Shown in pieces: positions 17,555 through 28,011 of a stretch of 64,000 nt of DNA; positions within the stretch are counted from its first letter, which is position 1, and every line of letters starts with the position of its first letter. This DNA comes from Opitutaceae bacterium (GTDB taxonomy: Bacteria > Verrucomicrobiota > Verrucomicrobiia > Opitutales > Opitutaceae). Position numbers and translations under genes: made by a program. The notes below the pieces were generated by a model. The model saw only the letters and a program-made list of their open reading frames with translations, did no database searches and was not told the origin of the DNA. The DNA lies in NCBI GenBank assembly GCA_027485815.1, contig JAIXQE010000069.1:1-64000 (forward strand), read 5' to 3'.

Positions 17555-18157
17555 ATGACCGCCAAAGCCCAGGAAGTAGCCCTCGACCGCCTGCTGGTCG
17601 ACCGTTTCAAGGGTGGCGACGAAGCCGCCTTCGGGGAGATCGTCTCCCGCTATCGGGACCGCATTTACGCGATGGTGCTCCAGCTGTTGCGCAACCGGGA
17701 GGATGCCGAGGAAGTCACTCAGGACGCCTTCATCCGCGCACACCGCGGATTGGCCCAGTTCCGGGGTGATTCCTCGTTCTCCACGTGGCTCTACCAGATC
17801 GCGACCAATCTGGCCCGAAATCGCTACTGGTACTGGTGGCGGCGGAAGCGGGATTTCTCGGTGTCCTTCGATGCGCCGATCAACGGGGACAGCGACCTGA
17901 CGCTGGCGGACGTCATTCCGGCCGAGGTGCCCGCGCCGGACGATGTGACCGTGAACGAGGAGTTTGTCGGCCGGATCGCCGTGGGAATGGAGCGTCTCTC
18001 CAGCAAGCACCGGGAGGTGCTGGTGTTGCGAAATGTGCGCAACCTCGCGTACGAGGATATCGCGCAGATCCTCGGCATATCGGTGGGCACGGTGAAGAGC
18101 CGCATTGCCCGGGCCCGGGAGGCGCTGCGCGAGCAGCTGGGGGAGGATTTTTCATGA
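17555..18157 (+). CDS. ECF RNA polymerase sigma factor (sigma-E/RpoE-like)
   Basis: Alternative sigma factor of 200 residues. I start it at the ATG giving MTAKAQEVALDRLLVDRF; the track start further up would cover the predicted promoter. Region 2 is clear ('GDEAAFGEIVSRYRDRIYAMVLQLLRNREDAEEVTQDAFIRAHRGLAQFRGDSSFSTWLYQIATNLARNR'), followed by an unusually aromatic and basic stretch, 'YWYWWRRKRD'. Region 4 is 'LAYEDIAQILGISVGTVKSRIARARE'. Its stop overlaps the next gene's start (ATGA), as is common for sigma/anti-sigma pairs. Target promoters are unknown. Confidence 0.94.
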   Translation: MTAKAQEVALDRLLVDRFKGGDEAAFGEIVSRYRDRIYAMVLQLLRNREDAEEVTQDAFIRAHRGLAQFRGDSSFSTWLYQIATNLARNRYWYWWRRKRDFSVSFDAPINGDSDLTLADVIPAEVPAPDDVTVNEEFVGRIAVGMERLSSKHREVLVLRNVRNLAYEDIAQILGISVGTVKSRIARAREALREQLGEDFS

Positions 18158-18783
18158 GCGAGCGAGAGTTCCTGGAACTGCTGAACCTTTATCTGGATCG
18201 CGAGATCACGCCGGCCGACGCGGACCGCCTCGAACGGGAGATCCGCGCCGATGCGGGGCGCCATCGGACCTACCTGGAATATTGCCGGATGCAGCAGGCG
18301 GTGAGGCTGCTGGGAAGCGCCGACGGCCTGCGCGGAGCGGATTGGTCACGGCCCGCTGCGGCTCCCGTCCGGCGCCAGATCTGGCCTGGCTGGGTGTGGA
18401 CGGGAGCGGTGGCGGCCGCCGCAATCGTGATCCTGGCTGTCGCTTCGCGGTGGTCCGCCGGTTCGGCCACGTCCCCGGAGGCGCGGCTGGCGGCTGAGCC
18501 GGTTCCGCGGGGTGCCAGCGGCGCGGCGCATCCGGCCTCTCTGGCGCTCAGCGGGGACGCCCTCCTGCTCTCCTCGTTCCCGCGCAACGGTTCCGCCCCT
18601 CAGGTTCACGAGGAACAGTTCAATTGGATGCGGCAGTTTCAGCTCGTTTCCCTCGAGTCGCGTATCGGGGCGCCGCCACCGCCTCTTCCTTCCGTCGCGC
18701 CGCAGCCGGCAGCACCAGCGGCCGTGCATCGTCCCGCCGGCGAGGACGCCACGGAAATGGCGGCCTTCAAGTTCGTGAAGTGA
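18154..18783 (+). CDS. Putative membrane anti-sigma factor
   Basis: A 209-residue protein translationally coupled to the ECF sigma gene. The N-terminal about 55 residues ('FLELLNLYLDREITPADADRLEREIRADAGRHRTYLEYCRMQQAVR') resemble the helical anti-sigma fold. They hold only one Cys, not the HxxxCxxC of zinc anti-sigma factors. One transmembrane helix follows (about 80-98, 'VWTGAVAAAAIVILAVAS'), then an Ala/Pro-rich periplasmic part ending 'AAFKFVK'. The role as inhibitor of the upstream sigma is inferred from position, size and topology. It is convergent with ruvA, 10 bp apart. Confidence 0.75.
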   Translation: MSEREFLELLNLYLDREITPADADRLEREIRADAGRHRTYLEYCRMQQAVRLLGSADGLRGADWSRPAAAPVRRQIWPGWVWTGAVAAAAIVILAVASRWSAGSATSPEARLAAEPVPRGASGAAHPASLALSGDALLLSSFPRNGSAPQVHEEQFNWMRQFQLVSLESRIGAPPPPLPSVAPQPAAPAAVHRPAGEDATEMAAFKFVK

Positions 18784-18793
18784 GGCGGGACGC

Positions 18794-19387
18794 TCAGCCG
18801 GCGAGGGCTTGGCGCACGAGGGCCTCCGTCGCCGCCTCTGGCCCAAGCCGACCAGCGGCACGCGTTACCGCCTTCTCCGCCTCCTCGGCCTTGTAGCCGA
18901 GCGCCAGCAGGGCAGCGACGGCGTCCTGGCGCGGAGGCGCGGCGCTGCCGGCGACCGAAACCGAAACCTCTCCGGGCGAGGAAGGTCCCAGCTTCCCGCG
19001 CAGTTCCAAGACGAGACGCTCCGCGGTCTTCTTGCCGATTCCCTGGCACTTCGCGAGTACCGCCACATCGCCCGTGCGAATGGCAGCCTCCAAGTTGGGC
19101 CGCGGGAGCCGACTGAGAAGGGTCAAAGCCAGCTTGGGTCCGACTCCCGACACCTGTTCGATGAGCAGCCGAAAGAAATCCCGGTCCTCCGCCGCAAGGA
19201 AACCATAGAGCGTTTGGGAGTCCTCCCGGTAAACGACACAGGTGTGGAGTCGGACCTTGGCGCCCGGGACGGGCAGTCGCTCCGCCGTGGTGGTGGGCAC
19301 GAGCGCCTCGTAGGTCACCCCCTGAACTTCGATTTCCGCCCGATGGACGGAGCTGGAGGCGAGCGTGCCCGCGAGGGAGGAGATCAT
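18794..19387 (-). CDS. ruvA: Holliday junction branch-migration protein RuvA
   Basis: Binds Holliday junctions as a tetramer and loads the RuvB motor. The 197-residue length is typical. The N-terminal OB fold starts 'MISSLAGTLASSSVHRAEIEVQGVTYEALVP'. The two helix-hairpin-helix motifs are around 'LIEQVSGVGPKLALTLLSRL' and 'LAKCQGIGKKTAERLVLELRGKLG', and the C-terminal RuvB-interacting domain ends 'GPEAATEALVRQALAG'. It follows dapB by 4 bp, so it is likely the last gene of dapA-dapB-ruvA. No ruvB or ruvC is adjacent. Confidence 0.96.
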   Translation of the reverse strand: MISSLAGTLASSSVHRAEIEVQGVTYEALVPTTTAERLPVPGAKVRLHTCVVYREDSQTLYGFLAAEDRDFFRLLIEQVSGVGPKLALTLLSRLPRPNLEAAIRTGDVAVLAKCQGIGKKTAERLVLELRGKLGPSSPGEVSVSVAGSAAPPRQDAVAALLALGYKAEEAEKAVTRAAGRLGPEAATEALVRQALAG

Positions 19388-19391
19388 CGGA

Positions 19392-20123
19392 TCATTTCAA
19401 GCCCAGCACGTCCTGCATGTCGTAAAGTCCCGGTGGCTGTGCGACCACCCACCGGGCGGCGCGGATCGCCCCCCGCGCGAAGATGGCCCGATCGGAGGCC
19501 TTGTGCACGAGCTCCAACCGCTCGCCCAGCGCAGCGAAGATCACCGTGTGGTCGCCCACCACGTCACCGCCGCGGAGCGCGTGCACGCCGACCTCACCGC
19601 GCGGCCGGGCGCCGGTGATGCCGTGCCGGCCGTGCCGGAGCGCGTTTTCGTCGCGCCCCCGCTCCTCCAAGATGATCTCGAGGAGGCGGGCGGCGGTGCC
19701 GCTCGGGGCATCCTGCTTGAAGCGATGGTGCATCTCGACCAGCTCGGCATCGTAGTCCTCGCCCATCACCGCGGCCGCCCGGCGAGTAAGGGCGAACAGG
19801 AGGTTGACCCCGACGGAGAAATTGCCGGCCCAGACGCAAGGTACGCGGGCGGCCAACGCCGCCAACTCCCGCCGCTCGGCGGCGGAGTGCCCGGTGGTGC
19901 CGATCACCAGCGGCCGGCCGGCGCGGACCACCGCTTCGATCACGCCGCGCGTGGCGCCATGCACGCTGAAATCGATGACGGCTCCGACCGCGGGCAACGC
20001 GGCCTCGAGGTCGTCTCCGGCGTCCAGGGCCGCGGCGACCGGAAGTGCCGCCTCCGCCGCCGCGGCCAGCAGCGCCTGGCCCATGCGGCCCCGCGCCCCG
20101 TTGATGAGCAGGGAGGGGTTCAT
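19392..20123 (-). CDS. dapB: 4-hydroxy-tetrahydrodipicolinate reductase
   Basis: Second step of the diaminopimelate/lysine branch, reducing the DapA product with NAD(P)H. The start is the ATG that overlaps the dapA stop (ATGA), giving 243 residues; the track start is 23 codons too early. The N-terminal motif is 'LLINGARGRMGQAL', and the substrate and catalytic motif is 'ELVEMHHRFKQDAPSGTA', with the His and Lys used in catalysis. 'GVHALRGGDVVGDHTVIF' is typical of the C-terminal part. It acts in the cytoplasm, directly after DapA. Confidence 0.96.
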   Translation of the reverse strand: MNPSLLINGARGRMGQALLAAAAEAALPVAAALDAGDDLEAALPAVGAVIDFSVHGATRGVIEAVVRAGRPLVIGTTGHSAAERRELAALAARVPCVWAGNFSVGVNLLFALTRRAAAVMGEDYDAELVEMHHRFKQDAPSGTAARLLEIILEERGRDENALRHGRHGITGARPRGEVGVHALRGGDVVGDHTVIFAALGERLELVHKASDRAIFARGAIRAARWVVAQPPGLYDMQDVLGLK

Positions 20124-21016
20124 CCGCGGAAACGCAGGAGCCCGCCCAGCGCGCCCTCGACCACCCGGACGGATGCGGCGCTCAGGGAGCACAGGGGGGA
20201 GCGCACCTCGGCCGAGGCAATCCTGCCCGAGCGCTTCAGCACGTGCTTTACCGGGACCGGATTCGGTTCCACAAAGAGGGCCCGGAAAGCCGGGTACAAC
20301 CGCCGGTGGAGCCGACTCGCCGCCGCAAAATCATTCGCGCGCGCCAACTTCACCAAGCGCGAGACCTCCCGGGGGAGCACATTCGAGGCCACCGAGATGA
20401 CCCCCTCGGCTCCGACGGCCATGAAAGGCAGCGTCAGGGAGTCGTCACCGCTGAGCACCGTGAGGTCTCGCCCCATGGCCTGCTTCAGTTGGTCGACGCG
20501 ATCCACCGAGCCACCCGCTTCCTTGATCCACGCGACGTGGCGGTAACGAGCGCGCAATCGTGCCACCACGTCGACCCCGATCTCAATTCCGCATCGACCA
20601 GGGATCGAATAGAGGATGATCGGCCGGTCCGTGGCCTCGGCGACCGCACCGAAATGCTGAAAGAGCCCCTCCTGGCTCGGCTTGTTGTAATAGGGCGCCA
20701 CGACCAGCATCGCATTGGCCCCGGCCTCGTGGGCCTGCCGGGTGAACAGGACGGCCTCGCGCGTGGAATTGGAGCCCGTCCCGGCGACCACCGGGATACG
20801 CCCCCGGGCCGCCTCAATGACGGTCCGGATCACCTCGATGTGCTCATCGTAATCGAGGGTGGGGGATTCGCCCGTGGTTCCGACGGGAACCAGGCCATCG
20901 ACCCCGCCCTTTACCTGAAACTCAACCAGGCGACGGAGATCGTCGTGGCAAACGGCCCCATTATCGAAGGGCGTGGCGAGTGCGGTCAGGGTTCCGGTGA
21001 GCGGTCGGGAGGGCAT
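20120..21016 (-). CDS. dapA: 4-hydroxy-tetrahydrodipicolinate synthase
   Basis: Condenses pyruvate with aspartate semialdehyde at the start of diaminopimelate and lysine synthesis. The product is 298 residues, a TIM barrel. The Schiff-base lysine is Lys165 in 'HVAWIKEAGGS'. 'PVGTTGESPTL' carries the Thr-Thr motif, and Tyr136 lies in 'ILYSIPGRCG', where Ser replaces the usual Asn or His. The start is the ATG giving MPSRPLTGTLTALATPF. It heads dapA-dapB-ruvA and is divergent from the pilT-like gene, 63 bp away. Related aldolases share the fold, but the coupled dapB makes the role clear. Confidence 0.96.
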   Translation of the reverse strand: MPSRPLTGTLTALATPFDNGAVCHDDLRRLVEFQVKGGVDGLVPVGTTGESPTLDYDEHIEVIRTVIEAARGRIPVVAGTGSNSTREAVLFTRQAHEAGANAMLVVAPYYNKPSQEGLFQHFGAVAEATDRPIILYSIPGRCGIEIGVDVVARLRARYRHVAWIKEAGGSVDRVDQLKQAMGRDLTVLSGDDSLTLPFMAVGAEGVISVASNVLPREVSRLVKLARANDFAAASRLHRRLYPAFRALFVEPNPVPVKHVLKRSGRIASAEVRSPLCSLSAASVRVVEGALGGLLRFRG

Positions 21017-21026
21017 GCGGCGCGAG

Positions 21027-21037
21027 TAAACCTTGCG
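21027..21037 (+). promoter_or_regulatory. CCTTGC-type element before the pilT-like gene
   Basis: TAAACCTTGCG on the plus strand, 42 bases before the ATG. It is a shorter, imperfect relative of the AAAAGCCTTGCC element and lies at the same distance from its gene. Confidence 0.35.
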
Positions 21038-21079
21038 AGCAAAGCAGCAGCGCCTAACCTGTCGACTTTCCTTTTCGCG

Positions 21080-22192
21080 ATGCCTGACCCCAGCGCCCTC
21101 CCTGCCGACGCCGTCGGGCTCATCCTTGACCTGTTGCGCCAAGCCGTGTCCGCGGGCGCGAGCGACGTCATCCTCAAATCCGGCCGTGTCGCGTGCGTGC
21201 GGGTGGGGGAGGAGCTTCGGCCCTTTGACATGGAGCCCCTGGCGCCCGCGGAACTGGAGTTTTTCGTCCGGCACGCCGCCCCCCCCGACCTCGCGGCGCG
21301 CTGGGACCAGGAATGGCAGGCCGACTTCGCCTACGCGGCGGGACCGCAACGCTTCCGGGTGAACGCCTTCAAGCAACGAGGCACCACCAGCCTGGTCTTC
21401 CGGCACATCAAGGCCGAGGTGCCCCGGTTGGAGGACCTTGGGCTGGGCCGCGCCGAGGAGGTGCTCCGGGGCTTCGCCGGAGCCCGGGAGGGGATCATCC
21501 TCGTGTGCGGCGCCACGGGCACCGGCAAGAGCACGACCCTGGCCGCGATTATCGATGCCATCAATCGGCAGCGCCCCTGCCACATCGTCACGCTGGAGGA
21601 TCCGATCGAGTACGCCTTTGTGGACGACCGCGCCGTGGTGCAGCAGCGGGAGATCGGGCTCGATGTCTCCTCGTATCGCGCGGGCCTGCAGGCGGTGCTG
21701 CGCCAGAGCCCCGATGTGATCCTCGTCGGCGAGTTGCGCGATCGGGAGACCCTGGAGGTGGCGATGACCGCAGCGGAGACGGGGCATTTGGTCCTCACGA
21801 CCCTTCACGCCGGCACCGCCATCCAAGCGCTGGCGCGGCTCGTGGAATTTTTCCCGTTGGAGGAGGCGGCGACCGCTCGCCGGGCCGTCGCGGCGGCGCT
21901 GCGCGGGGTGTTCTGCCAGAAGTTGGTGCCGCGCAGCGATGGCCGGGGCCGCGTCCCGGCGACGGAAGCGCTCGGCATCGACGCCACCGCCCGCGGACTG
22001 TTGGCGGAGGGACATCTGGACAAGGTCCAGGCGCTGCTCGACGGCGGGGCCGACGCGGCAAACTGGTGCTTCAACCGCGATCTCTACCGCTTGTGGAAGG
22101 AAGGTCTGGTCGCGAAGGCCGACGCGCTCCGGTTCTCGCCCAATTCGCCCCAGTTGGAGATGAACCTGCGCGGCATTTTCGTCCGCGGGTGA
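21080..22192 (+). CDS. PilT/PilU-type pilus retraction ATPase
   Basis: A hexameric secretion-type ATPase of 370 residues, related to the motors that retract type IV pili. The start at MPDPSALPAD is the first ATG beyond the divergent dapA. The Walker A motif is GATGTGKST at 143-151, the Asp box 'TLEDPIEYAF', Walker B 'DVILVGELRDRETL', and the His box 'TGHLVLTTLHA'. The N-terminal PAS-like part is divergent ('ASDVILKSGRVACVRVGEEL'), and the PilT C-terminal AIRNLIRE motif is not seen, so a PilU-like or accessory role is possible. No other pil gene is nearby. Confidence 0.88.
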   Translation: MPDPSALPADAVGLILDLLRQAVSAGASDVILKSGRVACVRVGEELRPFDMEPLAPAELEFFVRHAAPPDLAARWDQEWQADFAYAAGPQRFRVNAFKQRGTTSLVFRHIKAEVPRLEDLGLGRAEEVLRGFAGAREGIILVCGATGTGKSTTLAAIIDAINRQRPCHIVTLEDPIEYAFVDDRAVVQQREIGLDVSSYRAGLQAVLRQSPDVILVGELRDRETLEVAMTAAETGHLVLTTLHAGTAIQALARLVEFFPLEEAATARRAVAAALRGVFCQKLVPRSDGRGRVPATEALGIDATARGLLAEGHLDKVQALLDGGADAANWCFNRDLYRLWKEGLVAKADALRFSPNSPQLEMNLRGIFVRG

Positions 22193-22266
22193 CGCTCGCG
22201 GAGCACCGAACCCGCTTTCGGGCTTGGATTCGCGGCGCAGGGGCCTTTGTGTGACCGGCTTCCCTT

Positions 22267-23178
22267 ATGGCACTGGCACTTCTCTTCGCCGGACAGGGAG
22301 CACAGAAGGTCGGCATGGGCCGCTCCCTGCGCTCCGCATCCCCGGCCGCCCGGGCGCTCTACGCCGAGGCGGACGGAATTCTGGGCTGGGACCTGTCGCG
22401 GATCTCCGAGGAGGGACCGGAAGCGGAGTTGACCGAGACCCGGATCTGCCAGCCGGCGCTTTACGTGCACGGCCTGGCGATGCTGGCGGCCCTGCGCGAG
22501 GCCGGGCGGCTGCCCCCGGAGGAGCCCGAGGCCGTGCTCGGCCTCAGCCTCGGGGAACTCACGGCGTGTGCCGCCGCGGGGGTGTTCGATTTCGCCACGG
22601 GGCTGCGGATCGTCGCGGAACGGGGCCGACTGATGCAGGAAGCGTGTGCGGCGAGCGCCGGATCGATGGCGGCGGTAATCGGGGAGGAGCGGGAACGGGT
22701 GATCGAGCTTTGCCGGGAGTGCGGGATTGAGGCGGCGAACTTCAACGCCCCGGGGCAGATCATCATCTCCGGGGAGCGGGACAGGGTGGCCGCGGCCGTG
22801 GAGGCCGGACGCGCGCGGGGAATGAAGCGGGTCCTCCCGCTGAACGTCGCCGGCGCCTACCATTCCCGTCTGATGGAGCCCGCTCGGGAGGCGTTTGCCC
22901 GGTTCCTGGAGCCGCAGGCTTTCGCGGCGCCGCGTTGCACCCTTTACTCCAACACGTCGAGCCGGGCGATTTCCGATCCCGCGGCGATCAAATCGGCCCT
23001 CATCCGTCAGGTGGTCTCGCCGGTGCTCTGGGAGGACTGCGTCCGCGCCGCGGTTGCGGCTGGGTCGACCGAATTGTGGGAGTTGGGACCGGGCGGAGTC
23101 CTGGCGGGCCTCGCCCGCCGGACGGACAAGACCTGGAAGGTCTGCAGCTTTGCCGAATCCGCCGACCTTGCCGCCTGA
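22267..23178 (+). CDS. fabD: Malonyl-CoA:ACP transacylase
   Basis: Loads malonyl groups on acyl carrier protein for fatty-acid elongation. The product is 303 residues. The N-terminal 'LALLFAGQGAQKVGMG' is diagnostic, the nucleophile is Ser94 in 'VLGLSLGELTA', and the catalytic His is in 'NVAGAYHSRLME'. 'NAPGQIIISGE' is also standard. Unlike many genomes, the fab neighbours (fabH, fabG, acpP) are absent. The gene is separated from lepA by one base, so the two are probably co-translated. Confidence 0.96.
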   Translation: MALALLFAGQGAQKVGMGRSLRSASPAARALYAEADGILGWDLSRISEEGPEAELTETRICQPALYVHGLAMLAALREAGRLPPEEPEAVLGLSLGELTACAAAGVFDFATGLRIVAERGRLMQEACAASAGSMAAVIGEERERVIELCRECGIEAANFNAPGQIIISGERDRVAAAVEAGRARGMKRVLPLNVAGAYHSRLMEPAREAFARFLEPQAFAAPRCTLYSNTSSRAISDPAAIKSALIRQVVSPVLWEDCVRAAVAAGSTELWELGPGGVLAGLARRTDKTWKVCSFAESADLAA

Positions 23179-23179
23179 C

Positions 23180-24979
<1,800 letters not shown>

Positions 24980-24986
24980 CGCCCGT

Positions 24987-26264
24987 ATGTTCGGATTCCT
25001 AAAGTCGGCGGACCGCAAGATGCGCGAGAACGCGGCCGACTGGCTCGAGATCGCCGACAAGGTCTGGCACTACCGCCGCGATGTGCTGGGTGCCACGGAG
25101 CTCGCGGAACTCGAGGCGCGCACCGCCTCGTTGCGGGCGGAGGTCAAGGCCCGGGCCGGGGCGGAGAAGCTGCAGCTGGGGATTGAGCACCTGGAGGAGA
25201 ACCTGCGCCGCACCGGCGGCGCGATCTATCCTAAGACCACGATCGGGGACAACGTGGAGTTCTTCCTCGTGGCGGCCCTGGTCATCCTCGGCCTGCGGAC
25301 CTACGTCGTTCAGCCGTTCAAGATTCCGACGAATTCGATGTGGCCGACCTACAACGGGATGACGCCCGAGGCGTTTACCCGGAGCGAGGACGAGCCGGGC
25401 CTGCTCGCGAAGGCCGCGCGTTTCGTCGCCTTCGGCGCCCAACCCGTGCGGGTGGACGCGCCGGCGAGCGGCGAGGTCCTGATCCCCGTGGCGGGCAACG
25501 GCGGGGGCAGACTCACGCTTCCGTACCGTGAGGTCGCCGGTCGGTCGTGGCTCATCCTGCCGGCGACCCTCAAGGAATACACGTTGGTCGTGGGTGAACG
25601 GCCGGTCACCGTGCGCGTGCCGCAGGATTTCGACTTTGAGTGGGCCGTTCGCGACTGCTTCTTCCCGAACGAGCGCCCCTCGCACGAGCCAGGTGGCGTC
25701 GATCTGGCGCGGGTGCTCGCACGCCAGAGCGCGGCGGATACTGGCCGGGGGCGCTTCCTGCGCACGGGTCGGAACGTGAAGGCGGGCGAGCGGGTGATGG
25801 CGTTCGATATCCTCACCGGTGACCAACTGTTTGTGGACCGGATGAGTTATCATTTCGTGGCCCCGGCGGTCGGCAGTGGCTTTGTGTTCCGGACCGGCAA
25901 CATCGAGGGTCTCGCGAGATCCTACGGGGACCAGTACTACATCAAACGACTGGTGGGTGTTCCGGGGGACACGCTGGAAATCAAGGGATTCGAGCTGCAT
26001 CGGAATGGTGCGCCGATCACGGGTGCACCGGTGTTTGCCGGTAACGCGCGACAGGAGGGAAACCACGTGGGTTACCGCTACGAGGGCCTGATGCGGCCCG
26101 GGAGTCAGGTGAAGGTGGGCGCCGCGGAGTACTTTGCCTTGGGTGATAATTCGGCTAACAGCCTCGATGGCCGGTACTGGGGCACGGTGCCGGCGCGCGA
26201 CGTCGTTGGGCGCCCGATTTTGGTTTATTTCCCGTTCACGCGGCACTGGGGTCCGGCGCAGTGA
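24987..26264 (+). CDS. lepB: Signal peptidase I, extended form
   Basis: Membrane serine protease that removes Sec and Tat signal peptides. The nucleophile is Ser117 ('KIPTNSMWPT'), the general-base Lys is in 'QYYIKRLVGVPGD', and the conserved end motif is 'FALGDNSANSLDGRYWG'. One transmembrane helix (about residues 90-106) precedes the Ser. At 425 residues it is longer than E. coli LepB (324). It has an 85-residue charged helical N-terminal extension with no membrane segment, and an insertion of about 150 residues between the Ser and Lys boxes. It follows lepA by 7 bp. Confidence 0.94.
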   Translation: MFGFLKSADRKMRENAADWLEIADKVWHYRRDVLGATELAELEARTASLRAEVKARAGAEKLQLGIEHLEENLRRTGGAIYPKTTIGDNVEFFLVAALVILGLRTYVVQPFKIPTNSMWPTYNGMTPEAFTRSEDEPGLLAKAARFVAFGAQPVRVDAPASGEVLIPVAGNGGGRLTLPYREVAGRSWLILPATLKEYTLVVGERPVTVRVPQDFDFEWAVRDCFFPNERPSHEPGGVDLARVLARQSAADTGRGRFLRTGRNVKAGERVMAFDILTGDQLFVDRMSYHFVAPAVGSGFVFRTGNIEGLARSYGDQYYIKRLVGVPGDTLEIKGFELHRNGAPITGAPVFAGNARQEGNHVGYRYEGLMRPGSQVKVGAAEYFALGDNSANSLDGRYWGTVPARDVVGRPILVYFPFTRHWGPAQ

Positions 26265-26278
26265 GCCCCGTGGCTGAC

Positions 26279-26306
26279 TGCACTCGCGCGCCACAATCCA
26301 TATTAT
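26279..26306 (+). promoter_or_regulatory. Possible malQ promoter
   Basis: A short AT-rich patch holds TATTAT (five of six -10 matches), with TGCACT 16 bases upstream as a weak -35. It lies in the 93-bp gap before malQ. Confidence 0.35.
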
Positions 26307-26357
26307 GTTAAGCTAGGATCGGCCGGGATCCGGTCCCCGCCCTCCGTCCTTCCCCCG

Positions 26358-27926
26358 ATGGCTCTCCGTTCCCCGGCTCCCTTGCTTACTTGGCTCGACC
26401 ATCGCGCGGCTGGGCTTCTGCTCCATCCCACCTCGTTGCCCGGGGCCCAAGGGGTCGGTACCCTCGGCGCGTCCGTCGAGGGTTTACTCCGCTTCCTGCA
26501 GGCTTCGGGACTGCGGTACTGGCAGATGTGCCCTCTTGGTCCCACGGGCTTCGGCGACTCGCCCTATCAGTGCTTCAGCTCCTTTGCCGGAAATCCGTAC
26601 CTGATCGATCTGCTGCCCCTTCGTGACGCGGGTTGGCTGTCCGACTCCGAGCTCGAACCGCTGCGCGAGCTCCCCGAAACCGCAGTTGATTTCGGGGCCC
26701 TCTATCAGCGCAAGCTCCCGCTCCTGTTCCAGGTGTTTGAACGCTGGCGCCAACAAGGACGGCCGCCGCTGGCCGGCGGATCCTTTGCGTCCTTCCGGCG
26801 CCAGCAGGCCTCTTGGCTCGAAGCCTACGTCCTGTTCTCGGCGCTGAAGGAGGACCAAGGGGGGCGTCCGTGGTGGGAATGGCCGCGGGACCTCCGCTCC
26901 TTTGCCGCGGCCCAAGAGACCTCCGCCCGCCACCGTCTCGAATCGCGGATGGAGGCGCACGCATTCCTCCAGTACCTCTTCTCCAGCCAATGGCGGCGCG
27001 TCCGCGCGCAGGCGGCGGCGGCGGGCATCGAGATCATCGGGGATATCCCGATCTTCACCGCCCTCGACAGCGCGGACGTCTGGGCCCACCCCGAATTGTT
27101 CCAACTGGACCCGCGTACGTCCCGCCCGACCGCGGTGGCGGGAGTCCCGCCGGACTATTTCTCCGCCGATGGCCAGCTCTGGGGCAACCCACTCTACGAT
27201 TGGCCCGCCCACGCGGCGACCGGCTACGGGTGGTGGCTGGACCGGTTGCGTGCCGCCTTCGCCCTGGCGGACGTGGTGCGGATCGATCACTTCCGCGGCT
27301 TCGAAGCCTATTGGTCCGTTCCCGCCGGCGCGGCCACCGCGCGGACGGGGCGCTGGATCCAAGGGCCAGGACTTCCCTTCTTCTCCGCCGTGCAGGCGGC
27401 CATCCCCGGGGCGCGACTGATCGCCGAGGACCTCGGGCTGCTCACGCCGGAAACCACCGCCCTGCGGGAAGCCACGGGCCTGCCCGGGATGGCGGTGCTA
27501 CAGTTCGCCTTCGGCGGGAGCGCCACGAACCCTTATCTGCCGCATAATCTCCGGCCGAACTGCGTGATCTATCCCGGAACTCACGATAACGACACGGCGC
27601 TCGGCTGGTACCAGACGGCCGATGAATCCGTCCGCGACCACGTGCGACGTTACCTGCGGGTGAGTGGCCGCGAAATCGGCTGGGACCTGATCCGCTCCGC
27701 GTACGCCTCGGTGGCGGGCCTCGTTGTGATTCCTCTGCAGGACTTGCTGAGCCTGGGTTCGGAGGGCCGGTTCAACACGCCCGGCCAGGCGGCGGGCAAC
27801 TGGGGCTGGCGCTACCGGGCGGAGCAACTCGAACGCCTGCAGCGTGATTCCGCGGGATACCTGCGGGAATTGGCCGAGCTCCACGGTCGCTTGCGAGCCG
27901 ACCCCGCAAAAGCGGCCCGCAAATAA
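26358..27926 (+). CDS. malQ: 4-alpha-glucanotransferase (amylomaltase)
   Basis: GH77 enzyme that transfers maltodextrin segments between alpha-1,4-glucans, used in maltodextrin or glycogen turnover in the cytoplasm. The 522-residue length fits the bacterial and plant disproportionating-enzyme form, without the longer E. coli N-terminal domain. Motifs include 'GDSPYQCFSSFAGNPYLIDL', the nucleophile region 'VVRIDHFRGFEAYWSVP', the acid/base region 'RLIAEDLGLLTPE', and 'YPGTHDNDTALGW'. No other glycogen gene is nearby. It appears to have its own promoter. Confidence 0.96.
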   Translation: MALRSPAPLLTWLDHRAAGLLLHPTSLPGAQGVGTLGASVEGLLRFLQASGLRYWQMCPLGPTGFGDSPYQCFSSFAGNPYLIDLLPLRDAGWLSDSELEPLRELPETAVDFGALYQRKLPLLFQVFERWRQQGRPPLAGGSFASFRRQQASWLEAYVLFSALKEDQGGRPWWEWPRDLRSFAAAQETSARHRLESRMEAHAFLQYLFSSQWRRVRAQAAAAGIEIIGDIPIFTALDSADVWAHPELFQLDPRTSRPTAVAGVPPDYFSADGQLWGNPLYDWPAHAATGYGWWLDRLRAAFALADVVRIDHFRGFEAYWSVPAGAATARTGRWIQGPGLPFFSAVQAAIPGARLIAEDLGLLTPETTALREATGLPGMAVLQFAFGGSATNPYLPHNLRPNCVIYPGTHDNDTALGWYQTADESVRDHVRRYLRVSGREIGWDLIRSAYASVAGLVVIPLQDLLSLGSEGRFNTPGQAAGNWGWRYRAEQLERLQRDSAGYLRELAELHGRLRADPAKAARK

Positions 27927-28011
27927 CTCCAGTTCGTTCGCGGGATCCCCGGTCCTCTGCGAGCTTGCCGGTGCCTGCGGTTCGCCCGAGACTCTGGTCC
28001 CCCCCTCCCCG

